Below, piece after piece: positions 45,721 to 57,030 of a stretch of 64,000 nucleotides of DNA. How positions within the stretch are numbered: position 1 is the first letter of the stretch; each line of letters starts with the position of its first letter. The notes beneath the pieces are model-generated. The model saw nothing but the letters and a program-made list of their open reading frames with translations, was not told the origin of the DNA and made no database searches. Source of the stretch: Agrypnia vestita (taxonomy: Eukaryota; Arthropoda; Insecta; Trichoptera; Phryganeidae); contig JADDOH010000295.1 of the NCBI GenBank assembly GCA_016648135.1, positions 124,001 through 188,000 on the forward strand. The letters run 5' to 3'. Made by a program: the position numbers and the translations under genes.

Positions 45721-47082
45721 TGGTAAATAAGTAAGCAAAGGGTCTCATGACGCACTCTCAACGTAATTTCTTCAATCAGAACCAGGAAGAACCATCGTCA
45801 AAAATATCATTTACGAATTTCTATTTAATTTGAAAACAAACAAATTAATAATAGATATCAATATTAAATCAAAAGAAATTAGATTAATCCATTAAAAAGG
45901 AAAATTCTATCATTTGAACACCATGTTATAAAATTACAATTCGACAGTAAAATGTGTTTTTATCAAAAAATAAAATTCCCACAATAATTTTGAAAGGTTT
46001 GAAAGGCAATTCGTGAGCTCGCAAATGAATTATTTTCTTTATACAGTAAACAAACCTAAAAATATATAAATTACAAATACTAAATATAAAAATACAAATA
46101 AAAAATAATTTTTATAGTGGAATAAAATCGTATTATCATTTAAATCTTATGTTTTCAAATGGAGATCTCTGAGGCGTGTCATATTATTATTTCAGTTTTC
46201 CTTAATATACAAAAAAATATCATTCTTAAACAAACGAAAACGTTTATACAAGTTCACTTTAGAGTGGGCTAATATTTTTTTATACAATGGCAGACTGACT
46301 GGTTGGTCTCATGAAAAACATAACAATACTTCAATACAGTGTTTACCGATGATAAGACATGTTAGTGATAAGATAATTGTAAAAAAATTATAAAACGATA
46401 AAGAAAAAATAATTCGTGACTTGACACTAATAACGCAAAACTAGCTATAGTTAATCCAGAGAACTTATAATTTTAGTAAACAGTGAAACTACCACCGTTG
46501 TTTTTAAAACCTGGGAGAGCTGGGGGGTACTAATTTTCTAAGAAAAACGACAATAAAAATTTAAAAAGGTACCGGATTTGGAAACTACCAACTCTAAATA
46601 CCCAGAAAATGAATATTTAGCAGAAAATGTCAACGAAATGTATATTTTGTACATTTTATTTATTTTTGTACGGATCTATTTTTGGATAGATTCTACTTTA
46701 ATCTTATCTAGAGAAAATAAAATTTTATTGCCATATTTAGACAGTGTTTTTATCCATGAGAGTTGAACTTAAAAAACACAAGCATAATCAAATAAAACAT
46801 AGATATTAGAAATGATTAACCATTTTAGATTACATGTTATTTTTTTGTATGGGTTAAAGTAGAAATCACCTCCGATAGTTATTTCTAGTTATTTTGTGTA
46901 TATCAAAGTAGTAGATTCAATTTCGCTGTTTGGGTGATTTCATTTTTAAAATAAATCAATAAAAATCATTGTGTACTTAAATCTCTATAATATGAATACT
47001 ATAAAAAAATGCACGATTTATATGTATTAATTATTTTACTAAATTTTACAATGTCCGCCCATTATATACAAATACCCATTAC
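45721..47082. other. AT-rich gene-free stretch
   Basis: No credible ORF, RNA gene or repeat boundary in about 1.3 kb of AT-rich DNA. The only more complex piece is near 46470-46530. Confidence 0.45.
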
Positions 47083-47222
47083 ATATACAGTCAGCATGAA
47101 ACTGGCTTCTCATACGGGGTTCTCGGTTCGTTTTCTGGTGGGTAACACCAGTGATGTGTTTCGGCCACTTTTTGTGATATGTTTCGCTACAGTCATGGCC
47201 TGTTGCAGAACAAAAAATTAAG
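47083..47222 (+). mobile_element. Decayed tRNA-derived SINE, family C
   Basis: ACTGGCTTCTCATACGGGGT and TTCTCGGTTCGTTTTCTGGT follow the head of the SINE at 43182. Its body (GTGATATGTTTCGCTACAGT, GGCCTGTTGCAG) is recognisable but diverged. Confidence 0.6.
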
Positions 47223-47407
47223 ATATTCATACAAAACAAATAAGGTCAACCCAATTATAATAAGTTGTCTGTCCGTCTGTCTGTCTGTCTGTGTAACGTC
47301 CGTAACTTCTTTATAAGTAACAAGTCTTTTTCCTTTTTTCTTAAACGTAAATTTTTTTCGCGTAAAAATTTTTACGTAAATTTTTTCTTTTCTTTTTTAT
47401 ATAAATA

Positions 47408-48705
47408 TTAGGTCCTTACATATGAAATTGACGTTTTTCCGTACTGGCAAATTTGATCTCAAATATCTTCTCATTGGTTAGGAATTCCAAATCCAAATTT
47501 ATACAGCTATTTACTCATGTATTTGTGTTTTGAAAATTATAATTCATTTGTTTTTTCCTCAATTGTTTTTTTCTTTGCGTCACTCAGTTTATAAAATGAA
47601 AAACTTGAAATATCGCGTTATTAACGAGTACGAGTTCCACCGTGGTACCAGTGCTGCAGAAACGGTTCGAAGGATTAATGATGTGTATGGCGACGGTGCC
47701 GCAAAAGAAAACACAGTGCGTTTTTGGTTCCAACGTTTTCGTTCTGGAAATTTCGACCTGCAGAACAAGCCCCGTGGACGGCCGGAGACCAAAGTTGATA
47801 ATGAAGAATTGAAGGCTATTGTGGAAGCGGATCCATCGCAAACCACATCCGAGTTAGCTGCAGGCTGCGGTGTTAGTGATAAAACTGCACTTGAAGCAAA
47901 TTGGTAAGGTGAAAAAGCTTGAAAGGTGGGTACCTCACGAATTTAGTGAAGCAAATCAACAAACGCGCGTTGACAAATCAACAAACGCGCATTGACTGCT
48001 GCGTTGCATTACTCAACCGGCACAATAATGAAGGGATTTTAAATCGAATCATTACCTGTGATGAAAAGTGGATCCTGTACGATAATCGGAAGCGCTCATC
48101 GCAATGGCTGAACCCTGCCGAACCAGCCAAACCATGCCCCAAGCGAAAATTGACTCCAAAAAAGTTACTTGTGAGCGTTTGGTGGACTAGTGCTGGTGTC
48201 GTTCACTACAGCTTTCTTAAATCTGGCCAGACGATTACGGCAGATGTCTATTGTCAGCAACTGTAAACCATGATGGAAAAGCTAGCTGCTAAACAACCGA
48301 GGCTGGTTAATCGCTCTAGGCCACTGCTGCTTCATGATAACGCTAGACTACACACTGCACAACAGACGGCTACCAAATTAGAGGAGCTTCAATTGCAATG
48401 TCTAAGACATCCACCGTACTCTCCGGACCTTGCCCCAACAGATTACCATTTTTTTCGAAATTTGGATAACTTCTTGCAAAGGAAAAAATTCAACTCCGAT
48501 GGGGCAGTCAAAACCGCCTTCAAAGATTTTATTGATTCCCGTCCGAATGGTTTTTATAGTAAAGGGATCGATGAACTACCTATGAGACGGCAAAAGTGCA
48601 TAGATAGCAATGGTACATACTTTGATTAAATAAATATATTATAATAAAAAAAATCGGCTTTATGTTCCTCCCATACTAAACGTCAATTTCATATGTAAGG
48701 ACCTA
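47408..48705 (+). mobile_element. Mariner-family transposon, copy 1
   Basis: A 1298-bp full-length mariner with 29-bp perfect inverted repeats beginning TTAGGTCCTTACATATGAAA, flanked by TA (47406-47407, 48706-48707). The transposase gene inside is broken. A sister copy in the opposite orientation starts 1.3 kb to the right. Confidence 0.95.
47596..48629 (+). pseudogene. Mariner transposase pseudogene, copy 1
   Basis: It starts at ATG 47596 (MKNLKYRVINEYEFHRGTSA) with the helix-turn-helix AETVRRINDVYGDG and NTVRFWFQRFRSGNFDL. The catalytic part has TCDEKW (first Asp), HDNAR (second Asp) and PYSPDLAPTDYHFF (third Asp). There are 34 residues between the last two, the DD34D mariner signature. 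It ends QKCIDSNGTYFD. Breaks: a short deletion around 47885 that shifts frame to a stop at 47907; a 22-bp tandem duplication near 47955-47998 (AAATCAACAAACGCGCG repeated) that shifts frame; and an in-frame TAA (CAA in copy 2) at about 48264. HDNARPH is HDNARLH here. Inactive. Confidence 0.93.
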
Positions 48706-49628
48706 ATATATAAATAGTTTCTTAGGAACCGACATGAAAAATTACCTTAATTTTTGATGGGTTACAGTTAGTATTATTTATGTAAAATGGATTAAATTTA
48801 TACATATACATAGTTGTATAAAATTTTACTAGGAACATAGCAGGGTACGCGATTTCCAATTAGTTTTAAGTGTATTGTATAGTTTCAGAACTACTAAATG
48901 TATTATTACAGCGGTACGGTATGTGTTAGCAACGTAAACATTACGGATAACTAGGGATGTGCTTTAATTAAGTCTTCCTTTATGTATAACAATCCGCCAC
49001 CTTGATCATAGTCATTAAAAGGTTTATACGATCTAATATCCGGTCGGCACTAATTCGATTAACTTCCGAATAACGAATGTATCATATTTACAAAGTACGC
49101 CTTTATGGACCGACATTCACAACATGTTGTGTACTCGTAATTATGTTTTGTTTTCGAGACAGTTAGTTACCTGCGGTGAGTCGCGAGACGTCAAAAAGAT
49201 TAAGATTCTGCCGTGGTAATCTAAAAATGTATTAAGGGGTTACGTGTAGTCAGGATTTTTAAAAAATCGATTTTTTTTTTGTATTTTCTCAAAGAAAAAT
49301 GTTTCAAAAATATTGTGTGAAAATATCAACTCGATCCGGTTATTAGTTTTAAAGATATCCAACGATAACTACTGATACGCGGACGCTACTACAGCCGGCC
49401 GGGCTGACAAACGGCGTGACCGCTGCGGAACGCGGTTTTTTACCTGTTTAATTCTAAGAATAATGTACGAAATTTCTTTTATACTTCTACTTTAAGACCT
49501 TTAGGCTAACTGAGATTTGATTTAGTGTTAGTACTTCAGTGGCAGTGAAACCCAGCAGTCGATAGGTAGTTGTGCGTGTATTATAATCATTTTCAAAAAT
49601 TTATAATGAGACGTCATGAAGATATGCA

Positions 49629-49853
49629 AGGAATATTAATGATTGCCAATGCATAGGATTACATTATGGCCCTAATGCACACCGGTATGCTGAAAAACTC
49701 GATATAGAGCGCATAAAGATTGCTGACCAACGTGCAAATCAGGTCACTCGAGAAGGCAAAATGATACGTAGATAAAAAAAAATAGACATCTTGGAGGCTT
49801 ACACATCGGCAGAAGATTTATTATATGTACCAGAAATAGACGACTCTATATAA
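49629..49853 (+). pseudogene. C-terminal relic of a DNA-transposon protein
   Basis: The + frame reads RNINDCQCIGLHYGPNAHRY, AEKLDIERIKIADQRANQVT and REGKMIRR, then one stop, KKIDILEAYTSAEDLLYVPE and IDDSI with a TAA at 49851. G..YGPNA..YAEK.D..RI..A......TREG...RR......E.........LYGPGI resembles the tail of insect transposon proteins annotated with Mutator-like or Kolobok-type transposase domains. I recall the pattern but cannot check it. Lying inside a TTAA-flanked element supports transposon origin. The catalytic core is absent and one in-frame stop (49774 region) interrupts it. Confidence 0.5.
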
Positions 49854-49994
49854 GTAATTTTTTAAATTGTATTTGTATTAATTATTTATGCATATAACTT
49901 TAAACGCGTTTTTCTCAAAATAACGTTTTCAAAAGCGGTGTCCACGATATATTAAAAACTACTCGACAGATTTAAAAGAAATTTAAACATCATA

Positions 49995-51277
49995 TTAGGT
50001 CCTTACATATGAAATTTCGTTTAGTATGGGAGGAACATAAAGCCGATTTTTTTTTATTATAATATATTTCTTTAATCAAAGTATGTACCATTGCTATCTA
50101 TGCACTTTTGCCATCTCATAGGTAGTTCATCGATCCCGTTACTAAAAAAACCATTCGGACGGGAATTAATAAAATCTTTGAAGGCGGTTTGGACTGCCCC
50201 ATCGGAGTTGAATTTTTTCCTTTGCAAGAAGTTATCCAAATTTCGAAAAAAATGGTAATCTGTTGGGGCAAGGTCCGGAGAGTACGGTGGATGTCTTAGA
50301 CATTCCAATTGAAGTTCCTCTAATTTGGTAGCCGTCTGTTGTGCAGTGTGTGGTCTGGCGTTATCATGAAGCAGCAGTGGCCTAGAGCAATTAACCAGCC
50401 TCGGTTGTTTAGCAGCTAGCTTTTCCATCATGGTTTGCAGTTGCTGACAATAGACATCTGCCGTAATCGTCTGGCCAGATTTAAGAAAGCTGTGGTGAAC
50501 GACACCAGCACTAGTCCACCAAACGCTCACAAGTAACTTTTTTGGAGTCAATTTTCGCTTGGGGCATGGTTTGGCTGGTTCGGCAGGGTTCAGCCATTGC
50601 GATGAGCGATTCCGATTATCGTAAAGGATCCACTTTTCATCACGGGTAATGATTCGATTTAAAATCCCTTCATTATTGTGCCGGTTGAGTAATGCAACGC
50701 AGCAGTCAACGCGCGTTTGTTGATTTGCTTCACTCAATTCGTGAGGTCGAACATTTCAAGCTTTTTCACCTTACCAATTTGCTTCAAGTGGATTAAAACA
50801 GTTTTATCACTAACACCGCAGCCTGCAGCTAACTCGGATGTGGTTTGCGATGGATCCGCTTCCACAATAGCTTCAATTCTTCATTATCAACTTTGGTCTC
50901 CGGCCGTCCACGGGGCTTGTTCTGCAGGTCGAAATTTCCAGAACGAAAACGTTGGAACCAAAAACGCACTGTGTTTTCTTTTGCGGCACCGTCGCCATAC
51001 ATATCATTAATCCTTCGAGCCGTTTCTGCAGCACTGGTGCCACGGTGGAACTCTTACTCGTAAATAACGCGATATTTCAAGTTTTTCATTTTGTAAACTG
51101 AGTGACGCAAAGAAAAAAACAATTGAGAAAAAAACAAATGAATTATAATTTTCAAAACATAAATACATGAGTAAATAGCTGTATAAATTTGGATTTGGAA
51201 TTCCTAACCAAAGAGAAGATATTTGAGATCAAATTTGCCAGTTCGGCAAAACGCCAATTTCATATATAAGGACCTAA
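49995..51277 (-). mobile_element. Mariner-family transposon, copy 2 (inverted, nested)
   Basis: A 1283-bp sister of copy 1 on the opposite strand, flanked by TA (49993-49994, 51278-51279), with ends TTAGGTCCTTACATATGAAA and TTAGGTCCTTATATATGAAA. It sits inside the TTAA-target element, so it inserted later than that element. Confidence 0.95.
50072..51089 (-). pseudogene. Mariner transposase pseudogene, copy 2
   Basis: The minus-strand ATG at 51089-51087 opens MKNLKYRVIYE and then a TAA. A one-base deletion near 50880 and another frame break near 50750 disrupt the DNA-binding half. From 50737 down to 50072 the catalytic half is one open frame of 221 codons: TRDEKWILYD (first Asp; Cys before it is Arg), LLHDNARPHTAQQ (second Asp), PYSPDLAPTDYHFF (third Asp, DD34D) and WQKCIDSNGTYFD. 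This catalytic half is better preserved than in copy 1, but the protein cannot be made from an intact gene. Family: cecropia/SETMAR-like mariner by motif. Confidence 0.93.
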
Positions 51278-51945
51278 TATTTTAGGCATTAAAAACTTGT
51301 GCTTAATCGAAGGATTTTTTTTTTGTGACTGAAACTTTTTTTTTTATAAATAATAAATGAGTGATTTTTTCCCTCAAAATTCATAATCAAGCTTTCAAAG
51401 ACCGCCATTTTGCTAAATTTGAAAAAAAATAAAAAAGCTTCGATTAAGCACAAGATTAACTATTGAACTACTAATTTCTTTTTGTTTCATTAAATTTAGA
51501 TAAACCACTAAGAAGCACTGATGGACACCGCGAGGCAATACTTGCAAAACAGGGGTCAAGAAACGAGATTCTATCGTGGTCCAATATTAATTATTTTATT
51601 TGAAATTTTCGGTATAGTTACTTAAAATATAGTGTAAAACGTTGGTATTATGAATTGAATCAAAACATTAAACAGCCGTTCAAAAAAAATTTTTGAAAAT
51701 GTCTATTTTTTTGCGCCTCTGACTACACGTAACCCCTTAAAATGCAAGAAAACAATGATATACAGGGGGACAAAGGGAAATGCTTCCGCGACTATATGGG
51801 CCCCTTACTATAACATTTTCGGTAAAATATGGAACAACGCAATTGCTATTATCTATTGTAATTTTTTTTTGTTTTACCCCTATGTATACATATAAAATGA
51901 TAATTACATGAAATTACTAAAGTTTAACAAAATATTTAATAAATT

Positions 51946-52330
51946 GTATGTTTAGATCAATAGCAGCATTTGAGAGAAGTTTCCTCAGAACGGTCTACGG
52001 TCCCGTGAGAAATCACAATAGTTGGCGTCGTCAATACAACAGAGAACTGTATGACATGTGTGGAGAGCCCGATGTGATCAGTTCCATCAAGGTAAGGCGC
52101 TTGAGATGGTCTGGTTACGAAATTAGAATACACGAAACAATCCTGTAAAACTTCCCAAACCACAAGGACAAAGAAGACCAGGAAGGCCCAAACTGCGATA
52201 AATGGAATTTTTTTGCGCTGATACATCCTAATTACGAATCACAAACTGGAAGACAAAAGCAACAGACAGACAAGAATGGATAACACTTCTGGATTTAGCC
52301 AAGGCCCACCCAGGGTTGTCGAGTTTATGA
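51946..52330 (+). pseudogene. Non-LTR retrotransposon RT C-terminal relic
   Basis: The + frame reads FRSIAAFERSFLRTVYGPVR, NHNSWRRQYNRELYDMCGEP and VISSIKVRRLRWSGYEIRI. After frame shifts comes KAHPGLS, then a (GAT)n run. ..FER..LR.IYGPV.....WR.RYN.EL..L..EP.....IK..RL.W.GH..R is the standard tail of endonuclease-RT proteins. The first 66 codons are open. Histidine of RW.GH is Tyr here. Inactive fragment. Confidence 0.85.
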
Positions 52331-53403
52331 TGATGATGATGTTTTAATGATAAATGTAGGTACAGAAGCTTTCAAACGCTTTACAAGTTTATATAATAAT
52401 ATTCTTTCCGAATTATTCAGCGAACCTATATGGAAAAAATCGTTGCTTAGACAAATTCGTTAAATTTTGTTACATGCTGTGCGTTATTTAAAATTTATTC
52501 AGAAAGTAAAAAGGTTTTTTTAGAGTTGTTAAAAATGTTAGTTCACATAGAACGAACATTTTTAATTTAATTTTTACTAATTTAAATTACTCAATGTCGT
52601 CATTTTCGACTAGTTTTCTAACTGTAATAGAATTTTTTCGACAATACTCCGGTTTTATTTCATTCAAATAATATTAACTTTATTTTTAATCAAACTGGCT
52701 AAGAGAGATATCGTAAATATATTATCTTTCCCTCACATATTTTAGTTTTACAATCTTCCATTAAAGAATGAAATATTATAACACCATGCATACACGTATA
52801 AATAAAAATTATCGTGTTTTTAGTTCGAGAAAAATTAAATGCAATTTTAATTAAAACATAACAGCACATTATACGTACTTAGTACGTGGACGAAAAAAAC
52901 GCAGAAATTATAATAATTATGTGTCTAAATGTATGCTGTTTCTCATCTAGAAATCGGAGATAAGATTGCTATTGTACGTCACCTGAATCTGATCTCCATG
53001 TCCCACGGCCGCCGCACGGAACAATATGGTCGTGATGACGAGGAATTAATGCAGTCTCCCGGACCCACGCGGATCGCTGAAGCCGGGCTTGATGTTGACT
53101 GACGGCGCGGCGGTGGTTGCGTATTATCTCGGGAGAAAAAAATTCATCGGTCCAAATTATACATCTCGGTGTACGAAAATATTTTTATTATTTCCTTATT
53201 TATTTTCTTCGGCCTGATTTGAATACATTAAAATCGGTGGATATTAAACTTCGACAGCCTTAATTCAACCTATTTAAATTATTAATACCTAGCACTGACG
53301 TTGTACAGTGTGAACATAAAATCAAGTAACACATGAATGAAAATAATATACATTTTAATGACACTACATTTTTATTGTGAATTTGTAATTTGATAATTAT
53401 AAT
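52331..53403. other. AT-rich stretch with one GC-rich block
   Basis: No gene seen. 52970-53135 is GC-rich (CACGCGGATCGCTGAAGCCG, GGCGCGGCGGTGGTTGC) without ORF or repeat partner, again a candidate regulatory block. Confidence 0.35.
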
Positions 53404-53510
53404 AGATTACACAACTAACTAACCATCGCGCTATTTCCAGAGGGGTAGAACGCAGAGACGATAGAACGACACATACTTTTTCTCCGTCCACTTTCATAAA
53501 TCTTCTCTTC
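53404..53510 (-). repeat. LINE 3'-end-related repeat
   Basis: AACTAACTAACCATCGCGCT and GAGGGGTAGAACGCAGAGAC match the repeat at 42860-42965. Decayed. Confidence 0.5.
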
Positions 53511-53547
53511 TTCTTCGAAGCTTCTAACAGAGCCATCCTACAATATT

Positions 53548-53792
53548 TGTGTGGTATGAAAGGAAAGGCAGTAATATAAAAAAAAAAATAATGCAGACAT
53601 CGAGGATTCCTAATTTATAATGTACCGCATTCGAAGTTTTATAGGAAACATAGCCTATAAATATATAGGAAACATGAATTTGGAAAAGATAGATACAAAA
53701 TCTAGAAATCATTACATTTTAAGTAATCCTCGGTGAATGCATTCAAAACCTTTTTTATTTTTTTGGATATTGCTGCCTTTGCTTTATACTAA
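53548..53792. mobile_element. Foldback element
   Basis: Inverted arms pair GGTATGAAAGGAAAGGCAGT on the left with GCTGCCTTTGCTTTATAC on the right, and AATGCAGACATCGAGGATT with AATCCTCGGTGAATGCATT. A half copy lies at 10140-10290. The interior duplicates TAGGAAACATAGCCTATAAA-type words. Unknown superfamily. Confidence 0.6.
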
Positions 53793-54570
53793 CATTTAAT
53801 AAACATAAAAAAAGTATGAAAAAAAATATCTAACGTAAAGGGAAAGTTTGTAACACAATTTTATTATTAAGTTTCAAAATATTTTTTTTCTGTTTATACT
53901 TGAGGGAGCAGTCTAATTTATTTTGAGATTATTTAAATTATTTTTTTTGCGGAATGAACACAGAAGAGCGATAGTGATTTGGTGAAAACAAGGATAGAAG
54001 TGGAACGAATTTAGTAATAAGTTTATTAAATTACAGAACGGGTTTTATACATCTGAAAGAAGTAATGAATGTTCGCGTATGTCAGAGGATAACGTGAAGG
54101 CTTTGAGGCAAATCAATAATGAAAATCCACACAAATCCGTGAGAGAAACAGGTCTTAGCCAATCACATATAATCATTTCTAAACCTTTTGAATGTACTCC
54201 GTTAGAGTCAAAAGGATATACAATCTACAGATCAAGGATGCTACTTTGGACGGCTTACATCTATTAGTTAGTTTACTAGTACTTAATGTACTAACTAAAT
54301 GCTGCAGTTACCAATGTTCCGGATGTGTTTCAAAATGGCGTTAACCGAGGGGATACTGCTGGTTGCCATGTCGAACACTACTAATGATAATTATTAGCAA
54401 GTAATTAACAATCTTCTACTTGGTAATTTCATTTCACTTTCATTACAACACTGCCCCCATGGACATAAAGGAAGCTATTTGACAAAATCACATTTTGAGA
54501 TATAAGTTCTTTGTTTATACATGCACTTTGCATAACAAAAAATAATAATTTTAATGATTGTTTCGATTAA

Positions 54571-55680
54571 GGCGATCGTCTAGCAGAATGAGCAAATTTC
54601 ACCATTTTTTCTCATATCTTCTCTTGCGTTTTTTATTACATTTTTGTATGGAAATATCCCATTTTAAAATTTATTCATCAGGTTACATATATTTTAAATA
54701 CGAATATCTTATTAAAATGTCACAAACTAAATTATATAACTTATTAATAAATTACCAAACCTTCGATGTTTTAAAAATGAAGAAAATTGCTCGATTTTAT
54801 GGGCCTTTTATGACTGAACGGCGTGTTGAGATGTCTTTTTTATTCAATAATATTACAAAGTAAACGATTATCTTAAATTTATTACAATTATAGAAAAATC
54901 TGTTAGTTTGTTCACATGCAATTTATGTTTTAAAAAACACTGTTTATTTAATTATTTAAATTTTTTGTGTGTTTTTTTCAATGCTTTTAAAATAGTTTAT
55001 AACTTTTTTTCTTTAATAAATTAAAGAAATAGTCATTTTTATTTTAAAATTAATACAAAAAAAAATCAAAAAATTATTCTCGATTTCAGATTTTAGCTAT
55101 TTAATCAAGGCACTGCGTATTGTGTCATAAATACGTTGCGTCTTGATTAAATATCTAAAATCAGGAATATCGACAAAGATTTTGATTTTTTTTGTTGATT
55201 TGATTGTAAAATTATAATATCTATTCTTTTGACTATTGAAGTAAAAAAGTTATCAACCATGTAAAAAGAGTTGAAAAAAACCACAAAAAAATAAAATATT
55301 TTTAAAAAACAGTATTTTTTAAAACATAAATTGCATGTAAACAAACTAACAGATTTTGCTATAATTGTAATAAATTTAAGATAATCGTTTACTTTGTAAT
55401 ATTATTGAATAAAAAAGACATCTCAACACGCCGTTCAGTCATAAAAGGCCCACAAAGTGGAGCAATTTTCTTCATTTTTAAAACATCGAAGGTTTGGTAA
55501 TTTATTAATCAATTATTTAATTTAGTTTATGACATTTTAATAAGATATTCGTATTTAAAATATATGTAACCTGATGAATAAATTTTAAAATTAGATATGT
55601 CCCTACAAAAATGTGATAAAAACGCAAGAGAAGATATGACAAAAAATGGTGAAATTTGCTCATTCTGCTAGACGATCGCC
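54571..55680. mobile_element. 1.1-kb near-perfect palindromic element
   Basis: Two arms of about 550 bp (from GGCGATCGTCTAGCAGAATG inward to TTTAATCAAG, and the inverse) meet with a ~30-bp centre near 55110-55140. TAA flanks both ends (54568-54570, 55681-55683). A transcript would fold into one very long hairpin. TAA duplications and GG ends would fit a Harbinger-type foldback element. ORFs inside merely mirror each other. Confidence 0.9.
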
Positions 55681-55738
55681 TAAACGATAATGTATTTTAA
55701 AACGAATTTTTTGATAACTCAACTATTTTATAAAACAT

Positions 55739-55876
55739 CGTGATCCATAGGTCGCGGGTTCGAACCTCACTCCAGACCAGCAAGTTCATAGCAGAGGCGT
55801 TTAGCTTAGTTGGAAAATAGTAAGAATATTGATGTGACACGTATTCCGTGTTCGCATCTCTATTAAAAAAAATTAA
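55739..55876 (+). mobile_element. tRNA-derived SINE, family A (5' truncated)
   Basis: It starts in the head (TGATCCATAGGTCGCGGGTT), followed by CGAACCTCACTCCAGACCAG, the family body and an A-rich end after CGCATCTCTATT. Confidence 0.75.
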
Positions 55877-55894
55877 GTTTACTGTAACTAATTA

Positions 55895-56824
55895 AAGTAT
55901 AGGGGGAAGTCCCGTAACGCCGGACGGCACCTAGCGCCGGACACTCGCACTATCTCGAAAAGTAACAATGCGTTCGATTAAAAAAATGCTGAAAGGGGTG
56001 TGGGGGAACATAGTGATATAGGTCATGGAACGCGGTTTGCCTGTGAGGCCGACTGCCACGGTGGGAGCCGTCGATTGCTGTTTCTGGTACTGTCTTTATG
56101 CTTAGAATTAATACGGTTCTTTTATAAAAAAATTAAAACCAATATGATGTTTTTCGCACGTAAATTCATTTTATATTGTTTTCTGCTTTATTTCAAATGG
56201 TTCACATCTTCTTATAGAGAACCATAACCCCATATTTCTCATTTAGTGATTTTTTGCAAATGGCTGCCTTTATGCTCGTACTTATGAGGACAGAATACTA
56301 CTTTACTTTATGCCCACTCTGTATAATACGTAAAATAACCCGCTTTGGCCACCAATTTATTTATATATTTCTTATAATACTAGGCTCCAGTCGAAACACT
56401 TTGGCGAATTTAGAGATCTCAAATGATGGCAGCAAGAAATCTGAATCGACAGGTGATTGGACGTAACCGGCGGAGTAATGTGCATTTAAACCTGTGGTTA
56501 AGAAAGGTCATTATATTCACAAATTCTTTTTAAGAACATTCTCTCTCCTTCTTAACATTTAAGTAGAAATTAACACGCTTAAAAATTTAGAACACATTTA
56601 ATTTGATTGCCAGTGGATTATTCCGTCTGGTATAATATGAATTGTGTGAAGACACGATACGATATTTTGCTTCGCCCACACTATAATCATGGCGAAAATT
56701 TGATATAATGTATTTGTGAAACAGATTCAACTATGATTCTCGAGATTTGTTATGTAAAAAAAATATTGGCCGAATCAGAGACGAATACGTGAGGAATATA
56801 TTAATCAAAATACATAATTTTCAG
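55895..56824. other. Unassigned stretch, possible transposon end
   Basis: AGGGGGAAGTCCCGTAACGC followed by CGGACGG...GCGCCGGACAC at 55900-55945 looks like a transposon terminus beside TATA. I found no matching inverted end. ORFs at 56000-56227 and 56254-56466 are not recognised. Confidence 0.25.
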
Positions 56825-57030
56825 AATCCCCAACTACGGCGGTAAGGGTATGTCCTGTTAAAGAAAGGATTCCGAAAACGAATTTTGAAGCAGCAATAAA
56901 GCTCAAACAGTTATCACGGACGTCGGAGGATAAGCTGCAAGATATTTTCGACTGTCACAGACTCAGTAAAGATGGGATTGAGTGCCTCAAGAAGCTTCTA
57001 TTACTTATTTTCATAGATAAATTACAATAA
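56825..57030 (+). CDS. Unassigned coding-like segment (possible exon)
   Basis: After TTTTCAG, a plausible splice acceptor, a 68-codon frame runs SPTTAVRVCPVKERIPKTN, FEAAIKLKQLSRTSEDKLQ and DIFDCHRLSKDGIECLKKLL to TAA at 57028. Composition is protein-like (balanced charge, varied codons), unlike the surrounding low-complexity frames, and there is no ATG. I do not recognise a domain. It could be a terminal exon of a transposon-encoded gene associated with the possible terminus at 55.9 kb, or an orphan host exon. Both strand and function are tentative. Confidence 0.25.

Larger units (their letters stand above)
47265..48771. mobile_element. Helitron-like repeat split by mariner copy 1
   Basis: The left part starts TTGTCTGTCCGTCTGTCTGT and the right part ends GGAACCGACATGAAAAATTA, then GATGGGTTACAGTTAG before T. 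They are the family's start and end, as in the element at 33.5 kb and the terminus at 21.1 kb. The mariner at 47408-48705 interrupts it at a TA. Confidence 0.6.
49236..51736. mobile_element. TTAA-target transposon (Kolobok or piggyBac type) carrying mariner copy 2
   Basis: The perfect 18-bp inverted ends GGGGTTACGTGTAGTCAG are flanked by TTAA on both sides (49232-49235, 51737-51740). Without the nested mariner and its TA the element is about 1.2 kb. TTAA duplications occur in piggyBac and Kolobok. GG-rich ends and the enclosed relic at 49629-49853 tilt me to Kolobok, but that is inference. Non-autonomous. Confidence 0.82.

Noticed and set aside
54558..54863. 101-codon ORF within the palindromic element
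   Set aside because: Sequence is mirrored on the other arm, AT-driven composition with Phe/Leu/Ile/Lys excess, no domain.
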